Shown: positions 24,053 through 32,928, counted from the first letter of the stretch. The stretch is 64,000 nucleotides of DNA from Conyzicola nivalis_A (GCF_040548875.1 NZ_JBEPSJ010000005.1:1-64000); one strand, 5' to 3'. Program-made: numbers and translations. The notes: a model not told the origin generated them from the sequence alone.

Positions 24053-24300
24053 CGGCGGAATGCGACTGAGCGACAACCAACGGTTCCCGCTACCGCCCTG
24101 GACGCGCCGGCCCTGCTACCGCCAGATCACCGTCATCCCCTGACGTCTCTGAGGCTTCCCGCAACGCGCGCAGAATCGGAGTCACCGCCCAGGCTGCGAA
24201 GCCGGGTAAAGAATACCGGCTAGATTGTTGCTTTGCGCTGCACTCGCGGGGAAGGCAGCGCAGTGCGTAAAGCACATCCGCGCGTGTAGGGGAGTTTCAA

Positions 24301-24705
24301 ATGACCATAGACAACGTGGTGAACCTGCTGCCGTTCGTTCTAACAGTGTGTGGTTCGGTATTAGCTGGGTTTCAGCGGCTTGCGAGCGTTCGCTCGCGGC
24401 GTTTCGACCGGGTCGCACAGCTGTCTACGGCAATCTCAGAACTCGATCCCAACGACGTAGACATCCGCAAGATTTTCGAAATCGAACGCAAACGTATCGT
24501 GGGAATTCTCGGAAGCGACTCGTACAAGACAAGCGAAGGCAGATGGGTGATTGCCCTAATGGGCTTGGGGACACTCTTGGTTCTCGCCGCCGCGGTGGCT
24601 ACCGCGAACCCTCAATGGATACAAGCTGCACCCGGATTGCTGATAGTCGGCGCCGTGCTCGCAGTTCCGGGCGTCATCGGAGGCTTCATTTTAGGAACCA
24701 AGTAG
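24301..24705 (+). CDS. Small membrane protein, unknown function
   Basis: A 134-residue protein with an N-terminal hydrophobic segment (VVNLLPFVLTVCGSVLAGF), a cytoplasmic charged stretch (RRFDRVAQLSTAISELDPND, then RKIFEIERKRIVGILGSD), and two C-terminal hydrophobic segments (WVIALMGLGTLLVLAAAVA and APGLLIVGAVLAVPGVIGGF). A GGGGAG Shine-Dalgarno sequence lies upstream of the ATG. Codon use and surroundings are those of the island. I do not recognise a family. Small membrane proteins of this plan occur in defence and toxin loci, but nothing here proves that. Confidence 0.7.
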   Translation: MTIDNVVNLLPFVLTVCGSVLAGFQRLASVRSRRFDRVAQLSTAISELDPNDVDIRKIFEIERKRIVGILGSDSYKTSEGRWVIALMGLGTLLVLAAAVATANPQWIQAAPGLLIVGAVLAVPGVIGGFILGTK

Positions 24706-25136
24706 CAGTTGCCTCGGTAGCACCAGCCCGTTCTGGCTTCTGCGTCAGAAAGTATCCGACGGGGCGCCGGCTGGGCGACATGCGGGCTTGTGCCGCTGCT
24801 CGGTTGCATCGCGAATACTGCGGCGATCAGCTCGCCGATTCCGAGAAGGGTTTCGGCGGCGCCCGCTGGCTCGTCGTTGGACGGGATTGGTTCACTCATA
24901 GGCTTCATACGCAAGCATGCGCGGCTGGAGCGAGGATCCGCACCTACGGTGAATCGGACCCGCGAACGCCGATACCGCGCGAGAAGAGACGACCTCGTCG
25001 GCGGCGCAGGCAACACGTCGGAACCCGTCGGCGGGGTTGCCGCATGGAACTGACATCGGACGACCGGATGAACGCGCGGAACCTGGGCGGCGATGAGGCT
25101 GAGCGCTTCGAACACACGGGAGCCCGACCTCAGACC
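24706..25136. other. Gene-poor stretch in the island
   Basis: No convincing gene. Open frames on both strands lack ribosome-binding sites, and their translations are rich in Arg/Ser/Pro as expected from GC-rich non-coding sequence. It may contain decayed sequence that once preceded the repeat at 25157. Confidence 0.5.
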
Positions 25137-25358
25137 ATGGGAGGGCACGAGCTGTGGGACAAGATCGTGGGACCCGCCAACCGTGACGACTACCCGGTCG
25201 GCGCGACCGCCGACCTGCGCACCGAGCGGGACTACGGCTTCGACAGCTACCCGCAGGTCGGCGACCTCGAGGGTGCGGCGCGGCTAGCGAGACGCAACAC
25301 CGTCACGCCCGGCATTCCAACCGGACTACGTGATTCCGAAGGCCACGGCGTGCAGTAG
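25137..25358 (+). pseudogene. Short reading frame in repeat copy A (possible gene remnant)
   Basis: Encodes about 73 residues, including ELWDKIVGPANRDDYPVG, TERDYGFDSYPQVGDLEGAA and RNTVTPGIPTGLRD. The same protein frame is recognisable 8.7 kb away in the repeat at 33903-34150 (DKIMGSAHRNDYPVGAIADL), so the frame was once coding. No Shine-Dalgarno sequence precedes the ATG at 25137. It looks like the C-terminal end or a small domain of a lost gene; I do not recognise it. Confidence 0.45.
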
Positions 25359-25391
25359 GTGGCGGGTCGGGGTGGCGGGTTGTCGAGCGAG
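25157..25391 (+). repeat. Dispersed 240-bp direct repeat, copy A
   Basis: Shares roughly three quarters of its bases with 33903-34150 in the same orientation. Shared stretches include GACTACCCGGTCGG, ACCGTCACGCCCGGC and the tail GCGGGTCGGGGTG(G/A)CGGGTTGTCG. The similarity runs past the stop of the short reading frame, so the repeat unit is a DNA segment and not only a conserved protein. Confidence 0.65.
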
Positions 25392-25473
25392 CCTGACTTT
25401 ACCCTTACGGCGAACGATCACGGAGCGCTTCATCGATGCTTTAGACGTCTGCGCCGCCCACTAGGTTTGGTGG

Positions 25474-26144
25474 GTGTCCGATCTTGAACGCACTACCGAC
25501 TCCGTGTCGGCACGCCTGTATAAGGGCAAGAGTCGATTGGCAGCCTTCGTCGACGAGACCTCCCTAACAACTCCGCCGAACCACGACAGTTCTACGTCTT
25601 CACTGCTGTGATAATCCCGACCGATGAGGTGGATCTAGTCAGATCGCATTACGCACAGATCGCCGGCGGCATCCGCTGGCACACCACCGATCGCGCGAAG
25701 GTTGGAGATATCGAGGCTATCCACAACTTCGTTGACTACCTCGCCGACCATCCGGACCCTCTAATCGTGGTACTCGAAACAGACCAAGCGATAATGAGGC
25801 GCAGCAAGGAAGACGTGCGTCGCCATTCCTTCATGGCTTTGGCCAAAATCCTGCACGAAATCCATAGCGTGGACCTGCTGGTGTACGAACGCCGCCGTCC
25901 AGGTTTGGTGCAGAAACTCGACGACGCGAGCGCTGCAGCGGTTCGAGTTGCTCTGCCCTCGCTCGTGGTGCAGGACGCCGGGGCCCGGGCCGAACCTCTT
26001 CTGGCCGGCCCAGATGTCATCGCTTGGACACTTCGGCGCCGAATAATTGCCAGAGAATCCTGGTTCGACCCGTTTACCGACGTGGTCAAGATGTATCGGC
26101 CCGAGGGATCGCGGGTAGACGCGATGAACAAAATAGGCCGTTAA
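25474..26144 (+). pseudogene. Frameshifted DUF3800-like gene
   Basis: Two adjoining frames make one protein of about 220 residues. Frame 1 begins with a GTG at 25474 and reads MSDLERTTDSVSARLYKGKS, RLAAFVDET. Frame 2 continues from about 25570 with EPRQFYVFTAVIIPTDEVDL and runs to 26144. The joined order (F)VDE...FYVFTAVI is the N-terminal hallmark of DUF3800 proteins, a family often found in mobile and defence regions and thought to be nuclease-like. The switch lies between 25551 and 25585 and needs one base removed or two added. Conserved C-terminal features include VLETDQAIMRRSKEDVRRHS and ALPSLVVQDAG, and GPDVIAWTLRRRI. Either a true pseudogene or a sequencing error. Confidence 0.6.
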
Positions 26145-26274
26145 AAGAAACAGCCCTCGGGGGCCGCAGCTGATACCCGAGGAACCCGGCTGGCGAGAGG
26201 ACCCTTCGGCTTTCCCACCTACCGTTGTTTCACCTGACACGATACTCGGGGATTATCTTCCCCGCAACATCACG

Positions 26275-26451
26275 TTAGGTACAACTCGCTGAGGGCCGAG
26301 GTATTCCCCGCGGCGGTCCTCCCGTGCCCATAGGATCCTTGAGGACACGAATCTTGGCCGCCGGCTCGCCATCCGCAACGACCCGACGTCCCGCCGACCA
26401 TTTCGCCTGTTCCTGGATGGCGAGAGAGACGTGGGCGTTGTGGGTCGGCAT
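26275..26451 (-). CDS. Possible small basic protein
   Basis: A 58-codon frame whose translation looks protein-like: HVSLAIQEQAKWSAGRRVVA, DGEPAAKIRVLKDPMG, ending in a Pro/Gly-rich tail. The ATG at 26451 lacks a clear Shine-Dalgarno sequence. It lies 36 bases beyond the stop of the membrane protein gene at 26488 on the same strand and could be a last gene or a remnant. No family recognised. The rest of 26145-26487 holds nothing else I can support. Confidence 0.3.
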   Translation of the reverse strand: MPTHNAHVSLAIQEQAKWSAGRRVVADGEPAAKIRVLKDPMGTGGPPRGIPRPSASCT

Positions 26452-26487
26452 CTTGTCGGTGGGACTCGCGGCAGTCTGGGCCGTAAC

Positions 26488-27102
26488 TTACAGGTGCAGG
26501 GCGTGCGCCGCCAAAGTGAGATAGAGAAGTGTCGCAGTCGTGGCTGCCGCGATGAGACCGGGAAGAAAGTAGGACAACATGCGAACGGCGCGGTTGTCGT
26601 ATTGTCTGAGGAAGAGCATTGTGACGAGGAGACCTGCAACGGTCAGAGTCGACACGGCAGGATAGATGTCACCAAGGGTGCGACCGAATTGCTGAGCCTC
26701 CGGCGGCACCGGCTGCGGACCGCCCAGATCTCCGAGACCGCTCAAGAACAGCGCGACGAACGCCAACCCGACGACTAACGCGACGACGATTGCCGCGCCC
26801 CAGCGAGGGAGAACGAATCGGCCCCTGGCGACACGCGCTAAGCACAAGTAGCCGGCCACGAAGAGTAGAAAACCCTGAGCGATGGCATACGCCACCCCCA
26901 GACGGAGACCACTTTCGATGTCACCGCGGCTAATCGCGAATTCATAAGCGCTATCTCTTCCGAGTCCAGAGATCCACAACAGAATCGGAAGAATGGCTGC
27001 CGATACCACTATGGAAGCTCCAAGTTGAATAGCGATCTTGGCTGCGGACAACTCCTCCGGCACGCTCTCTCGCACATCTTCCGTCACCGAGAACCGCCGC
27101 AT
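26488..27102 (-). CDS. Polytopic membrane protein, unknown function
   Basis: A 204-residue protein with five or six hydrophobic segments, for example IAIQLGASIVVSAAILPILL, LGVAYAIAQGFLLFVAGYLC, WGAAIVVALVVGLAFVALFL, LTVAGLLVTMLFLRQYD and LSYFLPGLIAAATTATLLYL. A short acidic N-terminal tail (SVTEDVRESVPEELS) precedes segment 1. The ATG at 27102 is the natural start. It follows the large DUF1906 gene on the same strand after about 130 bases and may belong to the same transcript. No transporter or enzyme motif is visible. Confidence 0.7.
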   Translation of the reverse strand: MRRFSVTEDVRESVPEELSAAKIAIQLGASIVVSAAILPILLWISGLGRDSAYEFAISRGDIESGLRLGVAYAIAQGFLLFVAGYLCLARVARGRFVLPRWGAAIVVALVVGLAFVALFLSGLGDLGGPQPVPPEAQQFGRTLGDIYPAVSTLTVAGLLVTMLFLRQYDNRAVRMLSYFLPGLIAAATTATLLYLTLAAHALHL

Positions 27103-27234
27103 TCGAGTGGTTTACACCGCATCCGTCCACAACAGGACCGAATCGCTACGGTTGGGCTCGCGGTCCGGTTCGACAAGCGCACGCACTCCTTCTTTCTAAT
27201 GATGAGGGTGATCAGCGAGCGTACCGCGCTGTGT

Positions 27235-29580
27235 TCAAGAACCCGTCGGCATCTCCGCTCTAATCAATAGCGTGTTAGCACACGCGGCTGCGAATGACGC
27301 AAGCTCCTCAGGAGTCGGATCGGGCTGTCCCTCTTGGAATCCATCCCGCGGCTCGTCGGGCCAAGGCCAGCTATTGGCGAAGATCGTGACAATGTTCTCT
27401 TGGATGGATTGATTCAGACTCTTGCCGGGCTGTCGGAATCTTCCTTCGATGAAGGCTTTCAGTCGATCCTGCCAGCGGGGAACTTCGGCCCACCATTTTG
27501 ATAGTGAATCTGCCAGGCGGACAGCGTCATATACGTCTCGCCCGACCAGCCAGCCATCTGCATCGGCGATCAAATCGGGTAGACGCCATTCCGATGTGTT
27601 TTCTGATCCGGCACCCAAATTCGTAGACACGAAGTGTTCGATAGTCGTAGGTCCGACGAATTTTTTGTAGTTCGCCCACAACTGGACAACATCGAGCGAC
27701 CATCCGCCGAGATCGCCGATCCCGATGGCGCCGTTGCCCGCCCATGCCCCCCAGTAGATTATTCCCTGTACGACTACTCCGAAATGTTCAATATCTCCTT
27801 CGTAGACCGACCGTAGGGGCACTGGGCTGCCAGCGATGCCGAGGTATGCGTTGAGGGACGACAGAACTCGAGTTGCGACAGCCTCCGGTTGTCCGATCAC
27901 AAGCCCTTGGTAAGGCACATACTTCAGGAACGGGCCGTAGTGGTAGATCTCACTCATCAGGAAATGCATGACGAATGCAGGCACGTTCAAGCCCGACGCT
28001 AACCGCTTGTCCAGTTCTGTTTCCGCCAGGAGGATTTGCTCCACAAGATAGAAGTAAAGCTGCCTCTCCTGATCGTTCCTCTCTGGGATCCGTCCGACTT
28101 GGGTGCGCGGGGTTGGGCGCGCGTTAGACGAAACCGAGTTGCGGTCGATATTGATGGAGCTAATTTCTTGAATCTGGTTGTACCACCAGTTAGCGGGCAT
28201 CGGGAAACCAAGGTTTCCCGAATATCCTGTGGACATTCCGCTCACCCAGATCGCTTCGGCGAGACCTTTATTCACAACCTGCGCTGCAACGTTCCTCGTG
28301 GCGTAGATCCCAATCTTGTATTCGACCGAGACCGACCGCTTCAGGCCTTCCGCCACACCTTCAAAATACGGCCGGAGAAGCGTTTCGATTTCCGAGGCGA
28401 AGGCGTCATAGTCGACAGCGAAGAAGATAACGACGCCTTCTTTGAAATTGAGTTGTCGTGCACGACGCGCCGCCTGCCATCCGTGGTCAAGCCCAATGGC
28501 CCGGGTGAAGTATGACGCCGCGTTGTTGAAATTCTGAAAAATGGGCACCAGGGCGAAACCGTTGTTGAAAATGATGTCGAGTTCGCCTCGCGCGAGCGCT
28601 TTGCCAGCGACTGTCAAGTATCGTCCGACGATGTTGTATCCAGCCGTTCGCATCTGGACGGCAAAGTCATTGGTGAGAGCGGTGGTCCGGTCGATCATCC
28701 TCACTCCCACAGTTCGATCCGGGTCGCCTGTGCTGACCAACAGCGCCGCCCATGTGCCGAAATCCCCGTTTCCTGTGTCATTGATTTCGAGGAAACGCTG
28801 GAAGTCGAGAGTTGCAAGCCTGGTCGGCGCGGCGAACGTGCCGGTTCTCGGGACGTCGTAGCCGTTGAATGCGAGAGCGAGTTGAAAGAGCGAAACAAAC
28901 GCCTTCGCCCCGTCGGTGGAACCGCTCGTGACGACTCCCTGAGTTCGCAGCCCGCTCTTCGTCCCGTCGCCAAAGTTTCCGTTGGCGACGCTGTCGGACA
29001 AACCGATCTCGAACTGAATTCCGAACAGCATGCCTCGTTGCACATCGCGGGTGAAATGTCCGTCGCAGGGGATGATTACCCAGGGTCCCCGGCCTACGTA
29101 TCGAGAGTTCAGCCAGCGCTGACCGGCTCTGACCACTTCGGTGCCGCCCGGCGTGACAACGTAAGCGTCCATGGAAAGCAGCGACTTCATCAGCTTCACG
29201 TCTACGCTCGCAACCGCAGTAAGCCCCGCATGACCGCGCAAAGTCGATACAGAAGATGCAACCACGGAGGTCCACGTTCCAAAAACCTCGTCACCAGAAT
29301 ATCCCTTGCACCAAAGTGCCGCCTGAAGGATTCCTATTACCTTCGGTTTCGTCGTCGAACTCGTGATCGATCCAATCTGAGCTGTGAATGCGGCAGTTGT
29401 TCCGGGCCCGAAGCTGTCCGAAAGTGCGGTGATCCCCAGTTCGTGCTGTAGTGCCCGAGTCAAGGCGTACATGGTCTGCCATCCGGATGACCCGTCGACC
29501 GTCACTTCAGTGAAGCCGGAAACATTCCGGTAATTGTTATTCAGCCAGAGTTGCGCGTTTGACACCCAGAGATCTGCCAT
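27235..29580 (-). CDS. Large DUF1906 glycoside-hydrolase-like protein with tandem N-terminal repeats
   Basis: A 781-residue protein without a signal peptide. Residues about 5-130 and 150-290 are two related repeats resembling peptidoglycan-binding domains: compare AQLWLNNNYRNVSGFTEVTV, ITALSDSFGPGTTAAF with GQRWLNSRYVGRGPWVIIP, IGLSDSVANGNFGDGTKSG. Residues about 293-485 form a DUF1906 (Rv2525c-like) TIM-barrel: GYNIVGRYL, VVIFFAVDYD, YKIGIYATRN and WWYNQIQEISSINIDRN. The remaining 295 residues contain QLYFYLVEQILLAETELDKR and IGDLGGWSLDVVQLWANY and have no assigned function. DUF1906 domains are thought to act on cell-wall or extracellular glycans, so the absence of a Sec or Tat signal is notable. 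The gene follows a Tat-type secreted protein gene on the same strand. Confidence 0.8.
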   Translation of the reverse strand: MADLWVSNAQLWLNNNYRNVSGFTEVTVDGSSGWQTMYALTRALQHELGITALSDSFGPGTTAAFTAQIGSITSSTTKPKVIGILQAALWCKGYSGDEVFGTWTSVVASSVSTLRGHAGLTAVASVDVKLMKSLLSMDAYVVTPGGTEVVRAGQRWLNSRYVGRGPWVIIPCDGHFTRDVQRGMLFGIQFEIGLSDSVANGNFGDGTKSGLRTQGVVTSGSTDGAKAFVSLFQLALAFNGYDVPRTGTFAAPTRLATLDFQRFLEINDTGNGDFGTWAALLVSTGDPDRTVGVRMIDRTTALTNDFAVQMRTAGYNIVGRYLTVAGKALARGELDIIFNNGFALVPIFQNFNNAASYFTRAIGLDHGWQAARRARQLNFKEGVVIFFAVDYDAFASEIETLLRPYFEGVAEGLKRSVSVEYKIGIYATRNVAAQVVNKGLAEAIWVSGMSTGYSGNLGFPMPANWWYNQIQEISSINIDRNSVSSNARPTPRTQVGRIPERNDQERQLYFYLVEQILLAETELDKRLASGLNVPAFVMHFLMSEIYHYGPFLKYVPYQGLVIGQPEAVATRVLSSLNAYLGIAGSPVPLRSVYEGDIEHFGVVVQGIIYWGAWAGNGAIGIGDLGGWSLDVVQLWANYKKFVGPTTIEHFVSTNLGAGSENTSEWRLPDLIADADGWLVGRDVYDAVRLADSLSKWWAEVPRWQDRLKAFIEGRFRQPGKSLNQSIQENIVTIFANSWPWPDEPRDGFQEGQPDPTPEELASFAAACANTLLIRAEMPTGS

Positions 29581-29688
29581 CGTTTCGTCTTTCGTGTTTG
29601 TTTCGTAAATCTATTCGCGGATTTTGAGACTGGCTTGCACAGCGAATCGTGTCCGACGCGAAGCGTTCAATGACAGGCTCTAATGACT

Positions 29689-30732
29689 TCAGTTCTTGGA
29701 ACGAACCGCGTCTGGGATTAGTGGAACCCCGGATCCGGAGACGGCGACAGCCGATTCCTGTCCGGTTCGGCGCTGGGTTGCCGCGAAATCGGCGGCGGGC
29801 GCGAACGTCGCGCGACCGTATGTCACTCCGTCCCCTACGCGGGTGACTTCATGCAATTGGGTCTGTACGCGCACGCGAATGATTTCGCCAGCTGGGACAG
29901 GTTCGTCCAGCACGATTGTTCCGCCGACCTGAGCGGGTATCGCCGCTAACTCAAAGTGCCGGGCGCGCGGTGGTTCCTCTGGAAGCGCCGCGTCGACGGG
30001 TGTGATCGAGACAGCGATGTTGCCGTCGACGATGATTGCCACCCGTGACCCTTGCGGGATCGGGCCCGGGCCTATGCTGGCGACCTCGATTGTGTCTGGA
30101 TAGGAATACGCGTCACCGCCGGTTCCTGATACTGCTTCGACCCGCGTCCATGTGGCGGTCGTCTGAGCTCCCCATGCCGTCCCTGATACCGACGGCACGG
30201 TGGATTCCAAGGCGACAGTTATAGGAGCAATGCTTTCCACCGCCGGAATCAGTTGCACTGTCGGCGCTGGAATCAGTCCGATATTTTCGTTCGGGTACAG
30301 AATCACTTGATCAAGCGGCAAGGCGAGAACAAGCTTCGTCGCGACGGACGCCGACGGTAAGCCGAACGTGAGCGTGTGGGTACTGCCCGCTGTTGTCAGC
30401 TCGACAGGTATGCGTTCGGACGTCGAGCCCGATTGAAGAACGACGTCATTTCCATTCCATTTCTGGACTCGCGCGTCAAAGATGACGCTGAGTCGTGCAG
30501 AGGAGAAAGCGCCCTTGTCTCCGGTCAGTGAAGCACCGAGCAATACACCGAAGGGAACGGTTGCCAGAAAGTCCGAAGTGAAGGCAGTCCCTGTCGTCCC
30601 AAAAGCTTCCACAACCGCATGCGTGGGACCGTTCGCCGCCCGCGCTCGCGCCGGCGATCCGTGGCTTTCCAAGAAGATGAGGCTGGCAGTGGCAACTCCC
30701 GCTGCCATTAGGTTGCGTCTCGTCACGGTCAT
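29689..30732 (-). CDS. Secreted protein with Tat-type signal peptide, unknown function
   Basis: A 347-residue exported protein. The N-terminus MTVTRRNLMAAGVATASLIF has a twin-arginine motif, a hydrophobic core and a likely cleavage site at SPARARA near residue 32. The mature part is rich in beta-strand, Val, Thr and Pro (for example LSVIFDARVQKWNGNDVVLQ, RVAIIVDGNIAVSITPVD), like surface or adhesion domains, and has no cysteines. The ATG at 30732 is chosen because AGGAAG lies 8 bases upstream and the signal peptide begins there. The DUF1906 gene follows after 108 bases on the same strand. No family recognised. Confidence 0.78.
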   Translation of the reverse strand: MTVTRRNLMAAGVATASLIFLESHGSPARARAANGPTHAVVEAFGTTGTAFTSDFLATVPFGVLLGASLTGDKGAFSSARLSVIFDARVQKWNGNDVVLQSGSTSERIPVELTTAGSTHTLTFGLPSASVATKLVLALPLDQVILYPNENIGLIPAPTVQLIPAVESIAPITVALESTVPSVSGTAWGAQTTATWTRVEAVSGTGGDAYSYPDTIEVASIGPGPIPQGSRVAIIVDGNIAVSITPVDAALPEEPPRARHFELAAIPAQVGGTIVLDEPVPAGEIIRVRVQTQLHEVTRVGDGVTYGRATFAPAADFAATQRRTGQESAVAVSGSGVPLIPDAVRSKN

Positions 30733-31061
30733 TGGGCTGCTTCCTATCAAAATCCGCACTCGCTCACGCGGCGGTCCGGGGGCGTATGCCGATCCCCGAT
30801 AGACATGTCCTGACCTGCTACGCGACATAAGAGTTGATTTAATGTCGTGTCGATTTTGTGCTCTTTCCTCAGTTTCAACAAGTCGGCATAACGGGGGACA
30901 AAGGCTGCACCCGCAAGCCCTTGAGCGATACCGTTCGCGTGAATGTGCCGCCTGTCGGGTACCCAGTTTGTGGCGCTCGTCAGCGCTCATGGGCCGGCTT
31001 GCGCCACCCACTTGCCCTCAATAGAGTGAGGTTTACTTCGAATTGAGAGGGTGGAGCATTG

Positions 31062-31514
31062 GTGGCAATAAGATCGGGAACATTCATCACGAGCGCAATC
31101 ATTGCGGTGGCAGCGTTCGGGCTGGCGGGGTGCGCTGGCTTCTTATCGTCCAAACCCGACGCGGAAGCTGAAGCGCCCGCGCAGATCGAGGCCGCCGAAA
31201 CGTGCGCGGCTCTTACGGACCCACTTTCCTCTGAGCACAACTCGACCACGGAGTTCGAATCAGGACAACTCGACATCACTGCGTATTCCGCCGCCCTGAG
31301 TGATGCAGAAAAGGGACTTCAGGCGGTACCGGTTGAGCCGGATACTGAACTGTCGGAGGCTGTGAGCGCTCTGCTCTCCTACGAAAAGATCCCGTCCGCG
31401 GATGGGTCTGCTCCCATCACGTTGAACGACTACGCAAACCTGATCAGCGATGTCGGCCTGGCTTGCGAGAACGCGGGTAGCAGCCTCACGATCCGGAGCA
31501 ACACCGGCGGCTAA
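31062..31514 (+). CDS. Lipoprotein, unknown function
   Basis: A 150-residue lipoprotein. A signal segment (TFITSAIIAVAAFGLAGC) ends in the lipobox GLAGC, after which the mature protein starts with an Ala/Glu-rich stretch and contains a second pair of cysteines (ETCAALTD and GLACENAG) that could form a disulphide. Start: GTG at 31062 with GGTGGAG 5 bases upstream, or the TTG just before it at 31059. It is divergent from the Tat-protein gene. Function unknown; it is one of several small exported proteins in this part of the island. Confidence 0.72.
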   Translation: MAIRSGTFITSAIIAVAAFGLAGCAGFLSSKPDAEAEAPAQIEAAETCAALTDPLSSEHNSTTEFESGQLDITAYSAALSDAEKGLQAVPVEPDTELSEAVSALLSYEKIPSADGSAPITLNDYANLISDVGLACENAGSSLTIRSNTGG

Positions 31515-31817
31515 GCGGCCCAAATTCGCAGTTGTAGCGTTCGGCTATGGAGTCAGCCGCAGTCTTCCGGACACCCCCGGTCCGTAGCGATGCCGATTCG
31601 CGCGGACCGTGTCAGCCCGATCGGCTCCTCGGGGTGAGCCTTCACGCGCTCTGCGGCGAGGCGCGTTCGCGGTCGTTTCGCGGTGCTGAGCTTGATCGTG
31701 CGACTCCCTCCAAGCTGGCTTCGCGCTGGTCGAGGGTTCGTATAGCGCGGACCATCGCCTTCGAATGGTGCACTCCTAGGCGACTCAAGCGCGACTTTAG
31801 GCTTCGTTCCGGAAGTG
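31515..31817. other. Spacer without a supported gene
   Basis: About 300 bases between the lipoprotein gene and the promoter of the next operon. A 69-codon frame on the minus strand (31642-31851) overlaps that promoter and lacks a ribosome-binding site, so I do not call it. Confidence 0.5.
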
Positions 31818-31847
31818 TTGACATTCGCTTACCTTTGCCGATAGCGT
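31818..31847 (+). promoter_or_regulatory. SigA-type promoter
   Basis: TTGACA at 31818-31823 and TAGCGT at 31842-31847, 18 bases apart, are a consensus -35 box and an actinobacterial TAnnnT -10 box. The start codon at 31890 follows at a suitable distance. Confidence 0.65.
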
Positions 31848-31889
31848 CCACAACAATTACTCATTTTGTCGGAACGCGAAAGGGAATCC

Positions 31890-32420
31890 ATGAAGAAACG
31901 CAACACGGCACTCGCCGGCCTCGGCGTTGTCGCAACCACCGCATTGGCGGTGTTCGCCGGAAGTTTTGCGAGCGCTGCCGTACCGTCTGCCGAGGAAGCA
32001 GCAGCAGGTTTTCTCACCGAAGAGGAGGTTGACGGCGCCTGGCGCGACATCACCGCCAACTATCCCGAAGCGCTTCCGGCGGGCATCGAGTTCCCTAGTT
32101 CCGCCCCGGCGTTCTTCCAGCGGCCTGCCGGGGAAAAGTGGATGTTTGAAACCGAATTGATCGGTGAGATCGCTGCCCGATACTGGCGCTGCGCCTGGCT
32201 TGATCAAGATATTGCCGCAGTTTCCGGGCGGTCCTCGGAATCCGTCGACCTCACTGACGAACTAGCAACGTCGACCTGGCAAGACCTGCCCGATGTCCAG
32301 CTCGACGTTTACGAATACAGCGAGGGCATCTCCGACTACGCAGCCGCCGAAGGTCTGGACGAGAGCGTCGCTGAGTTCGACCTCGATTGCGGCATTTACA
32401 CCGAAGAAGGAGCTAAGTAG
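31890..32420 (+). CDS. Secreted protein, first gene of a two-gene operon
   Basis: A 176-residue exported protein. The signal peptide is MKKRNTALAGLGVVATTALA with cleavage expected after FASA near residue 30. The mature part is acidic and contains two cysteines (RYWRCAWLDQD and DLDCGIYTEEG), a FEKP-like aromatic stretch (GEKWMFETELIGEIAARYWR) and no recognised domain. AGGGAA lies 4-5 bases before the ATG at 31890, which excludes an upstream ATG-less extension. Its stop codon directly abuts the ATG of the next gene. A consensus promoter lies 43 bases upstream. The two products probably act together outside the cell. Confidence 0.78.
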   Translation: MKKRNTALAGLGVVATTALAVFAGSFASAAVPSAEEAAAGFLTEEEVDGAWRDITANYPEALPAGIEFPSSAPAFFQRPAGEKWMFETELIGEIAARYWRCAWLDQDIAAVSGRSSESVDLTDELATSTWQDLPDVQLDVYEYSEGISDYAAAEGLDESVAEFDLDCGIYTEEGAK

Positions 32421-32876
32421 ATGAGTGCCAACATTGCTTCAAGCCGTCGGCCGCTGCGTCGCTGGATTACCGCCTACGTCGCGGCAGCTCTTTTCGGGCT
32501 GCTCATCGGCATCCCGTCAGTGGCCACCGCCGATCAGGCGCTGATCTCGGGTTCCCAGAACGCCAGTACGACCTGGTACGCGTATTCCACCCCGAGAACC
32601 AACACATACGGGAACAACTTCATGGCCTGGAGAATGCATAGCGATGGCGGGACCGGCGCTCCCGTAGAGCTGCAGCTTCGAAACGCCGCCAACGTGGCGT
32701 TCGCGACATTCTCCAGCGCGTACATGACTTGGGCCGACATCTCCGACGGTGGGGCCCCCGGCGTCCGGGCGGGGACGTTCTATATGAACGCGCGTTTCCC
32801 GGGGCAATGTGGTGGCTCTGGCTGCGGGTGGGTCACGTTCAGTGGCGACCTCCAGTGGAACGTCAAGTACATCTAG
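32421..32876 (+). CDS. Small secreted protein, second gene of a two-gene operon
   Basis: A 151-residue exported protein. A basic N-tail (SSRRPLRRW) and the hydrophobic segment ITAYVAAALFGLLIGIPSVA form a signal peptide with likely cleavage at ATA near residue 37. The mature part of about 113 residues is rich in Ser, Gly, Asn and aromatic residues (QALISGSQNASTTWYAYSTP, NTYGNNFMAWRMHSDGG) and has a cysteine pair CGGSGCGWVTF near the end, suggesting a small disulphide-bonded beta fold. The ATG at 32421 follows the upstream stop without a gap. A strong terminator follows. The size and plan fit a secreted toxin, binding protein or bacteriocin, but no family is recognised. Confidence 0.75.
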   Translation: MSANIASSRRPLRRWITAYVAAALFGLLIGIPSVATADQALISGSQNASTTWYAYSTPRTNTYGNNFMAWRMHSDGGTGAPVELQLRNAANVAFATFSSAYMTWADISDGGAPGVRAGTFYMNARFPGQCGGSGCGWVTFSGDLQWNVKYI

Positions 32877-32896
32877 GAACCGCGAGAACAGGCAAA

Positions 32897-32928
32897 GCGA
32901 GCCCGGCTATGGCCGGGCTCGCTTTTTT
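32897..32928 (+). terminator. Rho-independent terminator
   Basis: GCGAGCCCGGC-TATG-GCCGGGCTCGC is a perfect 11-bp stem with a four-base loop followed by TTTTTT. It ends the two-gene secreted-protein operon 20 bases after the stop codon. Confidence 0.95.

Noticed and set aside
24612..25148. 178-codon minus-strand frame
   Set aside because: It overlaps the end of the 134-residue membrane protein gene, has no ribosome-binding site and a Ser/Pro/Arg-rich translation.
31642..31851. 69-codon minus-strand frame before the secreted-protein operon
   Set aside because: It covers the consensus promoter at 31818-31847 and lacks a ribosome-binding site.
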